Below are positions 20,484 through 25,684 of a stretch of DNA of 25,684 bases, one piece after another; position 1 is the stretch's first letter, and each line of letters starts with the position of its first letter. The notes below the pieces were generated by a model, which was not told the origin of the DNA, did not search any database, and saw only the letters and a list, made by a program, of their open reading frames with translations. The translations under genes were made by a program, and so were the position numbers. Source of the stretch: Discostella pseudostelligera (Eukaryota > Bacillariophyta > Thalassiosirophyceae > Thalassiosirales > Thalassiosiraceae); NCBI GenBank assembly GCA_036940085.1, contig JALLBK010000339.1:1-25684 (forward strand). Reading direction: 5' to 3'.

Positions 20484-20893
20484 ATGTCTGTCTCGCCCCC
20501 TTGTCCCAGCCGTCATCGCCGCCGCAGTCGATGTCAAATTCCGAGTCAATGCATGGTGAGTTGTGGCAGGATAGTTTTCTACATCATATTATTTCATGTG
20601 TGACATCTGCCGACGAATAATCCAACTCACTTCTCTCTCCATGTTTNTTTTCTACATCATATTATTTCATGTGTGACATCTGCCGACGAATAATCCAACT
20701 CACTTCTCTCTCCGTGTTTTGCATCACTCTGTGCTCCCTTCCTTTCCTTCTTCTTTCCTTTCATCAATAATAAATACATATCCAAAAGACATCTTCACCG
20801 ACACAGATGCCAACACCCATGCCAACACAAATGCCGACGAAGGCCAAGAGCAAGAAGGTTCAGACATCCAATACTGCAAATCTGTTCAAGTAA
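20484..20893 (+). CDS. Candidate small two-exon gene (52 aa), tentative
   Basis: Exon 20484-20555 (MSVSPPCPSRH...) ends at a GTGAGT donor. A pyrimidine-rich stretch and an acceptor CCGACACAG lead into exon 20807-20893, which ends in KAKSKKVQTSNTANLFK and TAA. Phases agree and the product is basic. The intron would be 251 nt as given, or 178 nt if the joint at N20647 inside it is collapsed, longer than the window's other introns. The same splice also joins a second open frame from ATG 20447 to TAG 20896-20898 (66 aa, acidic). No family is recognised, and two competing frames lower confidence. It may be non-coding. Confidence 0.22.
20575..20719. other. Assembly joint: 72-bp direct repeat around N20647
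   Basis: Bases 20575-20646 recur at 20648-20719 with one mismatch (A at 20641, G at 20714). The mismatch suggests the two contig ends carry different alleles, or a sequencing error at a contig end. Confidence 0.88.
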
Positions 20894-21378
20894 AGTAGGA
20901 TACGTGATGGTGCAAGGTAGAATGCAAAAGAAGAATGTGTCGTGTCATGTTGTTTTTTGTCTAGTATTTCTTGTGGTGTGTTACGAGATGATAAGAATAA
21001 GAACTCTCCCATCACATCATCATCTTCAGAATATAACTCAGATTAGCGGTAGTTCAATCTCGTTTCCAGTCGTTTCCCTTAGCTTTACAAAGTTGCACAA
21101 CAAATGAATGCATTTCAGCAAGTACTTCTCCCCATTTGTTTAGTGCGCGGTAGAGAGAGATGTTACACAATAAGTAGGAGTAGTACTGAGCGACCATTAT
21201 TGTAATCTTCTTCGGCCATGTCCATCAACGAAAAACATGGAACATCTATCACATCCTTCACTGCTCTCTCTGTGCCCTACGATACTATCAATATCTCTCA
21301 TTCACGTTTGAATATAAATTTCTTGCCACTCTCACATTCCAATATTGTCCGTGAACAAAGTGTATGATGATATTACGT

Positions 21379-24300
21379 TCATCCTCGAAAGGTGTGCACA
21401 CTCGACATGCTAAATATATTTCCCTCCCTCCTACCACTCGACAGGGATGAATCGGATGAGCCGCCACTCCCACCCCTCTTCTTACCGCCTCTCTTACTAC
21501 TACCACCCCGATGATAATTTTGTATCGATCGCGTCGAATGCCACGGAAGCAACATTCCATATCCCCTCGATCGTCCACCAACCTTGGCCATAACGCTCGG
21601 GATGGGTACACCACACTCGGGTATGATGGAGGATAGGATGTCGGAACTGATCTCTTCCAGGGCCGAGGTGATTTGTGTGGTGACGCCATTGATTTTCTTT
21701 TCGTTGTCTTTCTGGTTGGTATTGTCGCCACCCTCCTTGTACGATCCAGCCACAGAAATGTCGGATAGTACCGTTTCGATTTCGAAGTCATCCTCATTAT
21801 TGCTGGTGGAATAGGTGTACTTGTTTGGGTGTTGGTGATTGCTTCGCGAGTCCAAAATAGTTGACTTGTCGGGAGCAGCATTTATTGCACTGGTGGCGGC
21901 TTCTCCAACCACCTCCTCCTTCTTGTTGTTGTTCTTCTCCGCATCGCGACTGGTGGCAGCAGTATGCAAAACACTTTCGTCGGCATTACAAGGATGAACA
22001 AGAACGACGGCATCATTCCCAATGCCACCACCAATGCCACCACCACCAACGACATTTTCGTCATCCTGTTGCACAAAGTCACCCAACCGCGTGGCAACAT
22101 AAAACCCTCCTCCACCGAAAGAGTGCTCGTGATCGTGTCTATCCACATCCCGTCCCAGTGCACGTGATAACGTCACGCTTGACAAGGTGCTGCCACTACT
22201 CTCGCGGCTAATCGTTGAGGTGGCCCGGCCGATGCCGGTGCAACGACGTAGTTGGGCACTACTACCACCACCACCGATTCCGCTATCTAAGTTAGCACCC
22301 TCGTGCGACAAAGGCAAAGAAGTAAGAGGAGGAGGATGAAGAGCATAATACTCGTCCGTGAGTGAACTGCTGCACGAGACGTCATTACCATCCTCGTCGT
22401 GGTGGGAGTGAGAAGGATGGAATGCCTGGGAGAGAGTGACCGAGGAACATGTGGAGTGGATTGTCTCATCCTCGTACTCATCGTCGTCGTACGCGTACTC
22501 GTCGTAACCATTGCCCCCGTTGCCATGATCAACCATGCCATTGTTGGTGCTGTTGTTGTGGTTATTGTTGTTGTCGTCATCGCAGTAGTAATGGTATTGT
22601 TCCATGTAGTACTGATGTCGATAGGCGTAGAATTGCTGGTCGGCAAGGTGTTGAGGATTGGCAGTACGCGATGGTATTGGGTGTTGCTGTTCGTGCAGCA
22701 GTTGTTCTTGTGGATATTGCCCTTGCTGCGAAGGGGAGGAGGATGGATGCTCCCCCTCCTCCCGTTGCCGTCGTCGTCTCCTCTCCCCCTTCCGACCTGA
22801 CGAATGGAACCCTCCAGTTAAGGCAGGATTTGTGGAAGGAGTTGAGGTGGTTCCTCCCCCGGCCGATCCGGAACTCTGCTCCTCGTTAATGCGTTCCAGA
22901 TCGACAATCATGTCGTCGTATATTGGAATTTTGATGTTGTCACTATTGATGATCTTGCTGTTGCTCGTGGATGGAATGTAATTGTCAGCATCAACAACGA
23001 CAATGGCGTTCGGAGGACCAGCAGGCGCAGGTGCAGGTGGGGTGGTGTTGGTTGTCGGAGCAAGCGACAATGACGACTGTGGCGGTGGTGGCGGCCGACG
23101 GTAATGATAGTGATGGTGAATCTGATGATGGTGGTGGTGGATTTGAAGATGTCGTTGTTGATGATTGGGGTTGTGATTACCATCTTCTTGAGGATGTAGC
23201 ATCATCATCATCGTTGTCGTCCCACCATTGGCAGTCGTCGTCGTCGTCGTCGTCGTCGTGACATCATACGCATCGCCATTGTTTCCGTTTTTGCAGAAGT
23301 TGACATCGTTAATGGAGGACGATCCTATTGCATGGGAGTGGGTGACTGTGAGTGGATCGTTTTCGTCCCGCGCCACCATTGCATGCATGTTAGCATTGAT
23401 GTTGTAAATGTCTCCAGACGAATCACCCTCCCGCTGCTCCTCTTCTTCTACAATTACTACTACTTCGGCCTCATTACCATCCTCCGCATCCACGTCCTCC
23501 TCGTCTCCCTCCTCGGAGTGTGGCACGTGATATTGATGCATCATTGCCGGAGCAGGAGGCTGGAATACCGTCGATGCCGAGGCCGAGAGAGACGAGTACC
23601 GATCCATCAAGGAGGGAAATGCTGTCACCCTGGTGTTTCCACCTCCCCCAAAATTCTGGCCACCAATGCCACATCGTGCTTCCATTCCACCCCCCACCAT
23701 TGTAGTAGTTCTCGCACCTCCACCCCCACCATCACCACCACTACTGCGGCCCATCATGCCTTCCAAAATGTTGTCACCATTGTCACACTCCCCCAAATAG
23801 CTGCCATCGCCTGATGTTGTGCCATCATCCTCCACAAAGGGCAACACCCGTCGTAACTCTCTATTATTACTCGTACTACAGCTTGTACAGCTCTCATTGC
23901 CCATAGAAGTATGCATTGTATCCACCTCATCATATGCATCTTCGCGACCAATGGCTGCAGTAGTAGTAGTAGTAGGAGTGGTAGTAGCATTATTCGTCAT
24001 GGTGGCCAATGAAGTACTGCCATCGGTGACTGTTGTTGTTGTTGTTGTTGTACTAATCGTCGTAGTAGTAGTGTCCTCAAAGAAGAATACACTGGATCCA
24101 CTCTCGGTAAGCATTGGTAAGGCACGACGTAGATCCATTCCCATGAAGTTGGAATTCTCTTCCTCCTCTTCCTCGTCGTCCCCGCCATCATCCTGGTTCT
24201 CGTACTTAGCATCTTCCTCGAATTCATCGTCTGCATTGGTGGTGGGGATATTCAGGGTGGCAGCATCCTCCATGACCATTGGTGCTTCAGCTGTAGATGC

Positions 24301-25156
24301 TTCTAAGGCGGATGATAATAATTTGGTGGTTCCCTTCCTGGAACTCCCACCATTATTAAAGTCATGTTCCATTCCCTCTTCTCCTCCTGCTGCTTCTTCT
24401 TCAGCTACTTGATTCTTCTTTCCGGTGTGGGGAGTAGTAGAAGATGAAGATGAAGATGAAGAGACAATCCACTGAGTGTGTTGTAGTTGGTGGTAATGGT
24501 CGGGAAGACATTCATCCGATGATGATGATGATGAAGACCCTTCTGTGGATGATAATGGCGAGGAAGTGGAGGAAGATGTTGGGGAGGAGGAGGATGTGGC
24601 TATTGCTGCTGCTGGGGAGGAAGCATTGCCAGAAGTTGCCGTAGCAGCTGCAGCAGCAAACGTTGAATTTGGAGCAGTTGCAGCAGTGGCAGTAGTAACC
24701 GTCAGCAATCCTCCCTTCCTTAATTTGGTGGTACCACTATCCTTATCCATAATATNCAGTGGCAGTAGTAACCGTCAGCAATCCTCCCTTCCTTAATTTG
24801 GTGGTACCACTATCCTTATCCATAATATTGCATGCACTAATTCCACTCAACGTTGGGTTATGGTTGCTGATGTCATTGTTGTTGCTGGTAGTTGTTGTCA
24901 ATGCTGCTGCTCGGCCTACTTCTTCTATTGCTACCAATTTATCATCATCGTCGCCGCATATACTTCTACCGCCAGGAACAGTAATAATTCCAGTGGTGGC
25001 AGCATCCACAGCATCAGCAGGAGCTGCAGTAGAATTGGAATCCTCTCGGGAGGGTTGAGTCGGCATGCTCGAATCGTCACCGTCACCACCAATAAATTGC
25101 TGACGTCGATGCCGACGACGTCGTCGTTCTTCGCACTCTTCCCTCTCTTCTCGCAT
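21379..25156 (-). CDS. Second large low-complexity protein, 1,234 aa (frame broken by an assembly joint at 24756)
   Basis: I do not recognise this family. The ATG at 25156 begins MREEREECEERRRRRHRRQQ, a charged N-terminus. The frame is interrupted only by N24756 and its 72-bp repeat. Counting that repeat once leaves 3,705 nt open to the TGA at 21379-21381. Runs of Ala, Ser, Thr, His, Pro and Asp/Glu dominate. More ordinary islands are about 691-736 (NAIVVVDADNYIP, then DDMIVDLERINEEQS) and 1134-1190 (EEISSDILSSIIPECGVPIP, then LLPWHSTRSIQNYHRGG). Short motifs recur: DLRRALP and ELRRVLP near residues 315 and 408, and SSVTLSQAF and SSVTLSRAL near 877 and 965. There is no signal peptide, membrane segment or known domain. 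A scaffold-like role is only a guess. It shares strand and style with its neighbour, but I see no convincing homology. Confidence 0.65.
24684..24828. other. Assembly joint: 72-bp direct repeat around N24756
   Basis: Bases 24684-24755 recur exactly at 24757-24828. The added 73 nt breaks the reading frame of the 21379-25156 gene between its N-terminal part and the MDKDSGTTKLRKGG segment, which appears in both copies. Confidence 0.9.
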
Positions 25157-25530
25157 TTATTAAATTATTTTGGGGGGCTTGGCTTTCCCAACCTCCCCTC
25201 CCCGAGAGCGCTGAAGGTAACCTCTCGTCCTCGACTCTCACTCGACGACAATATTTATATTATTACAATTGAATATTATTATTTGCCCTCAATCACTACC
25301 AATGCAGCGGCTGCTGAATTGCACCCCCGCCGGCCGAAGATCTTTGTTCTACTACAGCTAGCTACAGGCTGTTCACCTTTCGATCTTGTTAGCTAGAGAC
25401 GTATGGAGCCTTTGTTGGCATTCCCTTGGCAAATTGGGGCGGCGGAATTCTATCGTCGTGGTGTATCGTACTCCATAAATAATGGTCGTCGTTGGTGCAC
25501 ATGTTACGTCTTCCCCCCTACGGGATTGTT

Positions 25531-25597
25531 CTGGAGTGGAGCCACCCTCCGCCTTTCAAAATCAGATTTTTATATCCGACGGGTGGCTTCACTTCAG
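25531..25597 (+). ncRNA. Candidate hairpin RNA or structured element, tentative
   Basis: A 17-bp uninterrupted stem pairs 25531-25547 with 25581-25597 across a 33-nt loop, which itself contains AAAA-TCAGA-TTTT. Two pairs are G-U on the plus strand and would be A-C mismatches on the minus strand, so any RNA hairpin is more likely plus-strand. There is no match to a tRNA or snRNA I know, and it could instead be a DNA inverted repeat. Confidence 0.3.
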
Positions 25598-25626
25598 AGC
25601 AACCTTTTCCTTTTTCTCTCTCACCG

Positions 25627-25636
25627 TTGGCGCCAA
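25627..25636. promoter_or_regulatory. E2F-like palindrome TTGGCGCCAA
   Basis: A perfect 10-bp palindrome followed by AA, fitting the E2F consensus TTTSSCGCSAAA. It sits 3 nt before an ATG at 25639 and about 470 nt upstream of the divergent 25156 gene. Confidence 0.35.
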
Positions 25637-25638
25637 AA

Positions 25639-25684
25639 ATGAAATCGAGAAACGACAAACTTCTTTCCCTCCAACAACCGCAAA
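25639..25684 (+). CDS. Possible start of a gene running off the window edge, very tentative
   Basis: The ATG at 25639 opens a frame (MKSRNDKLLSLQQPQ) that stays open to the end of the sequence. Fifteen codons cannot establish coding status. The E2F-like palindrome immediately upstream is the only context. Confidence 0.12.
   Translation, partial: MKSRNDKLLSLQQPQ

Larger units (their letters stand above)
19350..21378. other. Long intergenic region between the two disordered-protein genes
   Basis: Two kilobases without a confident gene. It holds the promoter side of the 19349 gene, an 83-bp tandem repeat (19920-20083), two assembly joints (N20123, N20647), E2F-like sites (20112-20221), an ATCCAAC simple repeat (20281-20339), and a candidate small spliced gene (20484-20893). 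The remainder (20899-21378) shows nothing recognisable. Confidence 0.6.
25157..25684. other. Upstream region of the 25156 gene to the window edge
   Basis: Contains an AT-rich stretch near 25245-25285, a long hairpin (25531-25597) and a TTGGCGCCAA palindrome (25627-25636). A 79-codon open frame at 25403-25642 has no recognisable domain and overlaps the hairpin, so I do not call it. Confidence 0.5.

Noticed and set aside
23332..24412. Plus-strand frames of 160 and 197 codons
   Set aside because: Antisense to the 21379-25156 gene with repeat-driven composition and no recognisable motif.
25359..25397. Weak inverted repeat CTAGCTA...TAGCTAG
   Set aside because: Only about 7-8 bp with a long spacer; expected by chance.
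25403..25642. 79-codon plus-strand frame near the window edge
   Set aside because: No domain, overlaps the hairpin, and no supporting splice or promoter evidence.
1..25684. tRNA, rRNA, snRNA and mobile-element signatures
   Set aside because: No cloverleaf with a GTTCGANTC-like T-loop, no rRNA motifs, and no transposase, integrase or reverse transcriptase motifs were found by eye.

Overview
The window reads as nuclear DNA of a eukaryotic microalga, most likely a diatom or related stramenopile. The basis is indirect. Genes are long and intron-poor, the supported introns are only 76-99 nt with GT-AG ends and GTAAGT- or GTGAGT-like donors, and coding regions carry many trinucleotide-encoded runs of Thr, Ser, Ala, His, Gln and Asp. 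One gene is a Kazal protein of the CGCDG type, one is an ortholog of animal C2CD5, and one is a PHD protein resembling plant HAT3.1. No bacterial operon, transposon, CRISPR array, rRNA or tRNA is visible.

Layout, left to right. (1) 226-2521 (+): secreted three-module Kazal protein, broken only by an assembly joint. (2) 2522-3625: intergenic, with a GTC/ATC microsatellite and three TTTCCCGCC (E2F-like) boxes in the presumed promoter of the next gene. (3) 3626-9459 (+): six-exon C2CD5/CDP138 homolog of 1,800 aa, assembled here by homology and splice phase. (4) 9604-14552 (-): two-exon PHD and RanBP2-type zinc-finger chromatin protein of 1,621 aa, convergent with gene 3 and only 144 nt away. It contains a 186-bp in-frame tandem duplication. 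(5) 14553-15557: its upstream region, with a six-box TCCCGCC array and a perfect 11-bp inverted repeat. (6) 15558-19349 (-): very low-complexity, probably disordered protein of 1,263 aa. (7) 19350-21378: long intergenic stretch with an 83-bp tandem repeat, two assembly joints, scattered E2F-like sites and a weak candidate for a small spliced gene. (8) 21379-25156 (-): second large disordered protein, 1,234 aa once an assembly joint is collapsed. (9) 25157-25684: its upstream region, with a G-U-compatible hairpin and a TTGGCGCCAA palindrome just before a possible gene start at the window edge.

The genes do not form an obvious pathway. Possible roles are vesicle or membrane traffic (C2CD5), chromatin reading (PHD) and extracellular protease control (Kazal). 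The two most useful observations are technical and regulatory. All four single-N positions are flanked by 72-75-bp direct repeats, so they are unmerged contig overlaps that falsely frameshift two genes. E2F-like TTCCCGCC boxes are clustered upstream of the C2CD5 and PHD genes, suggesting shared cell-cycle-linked control.
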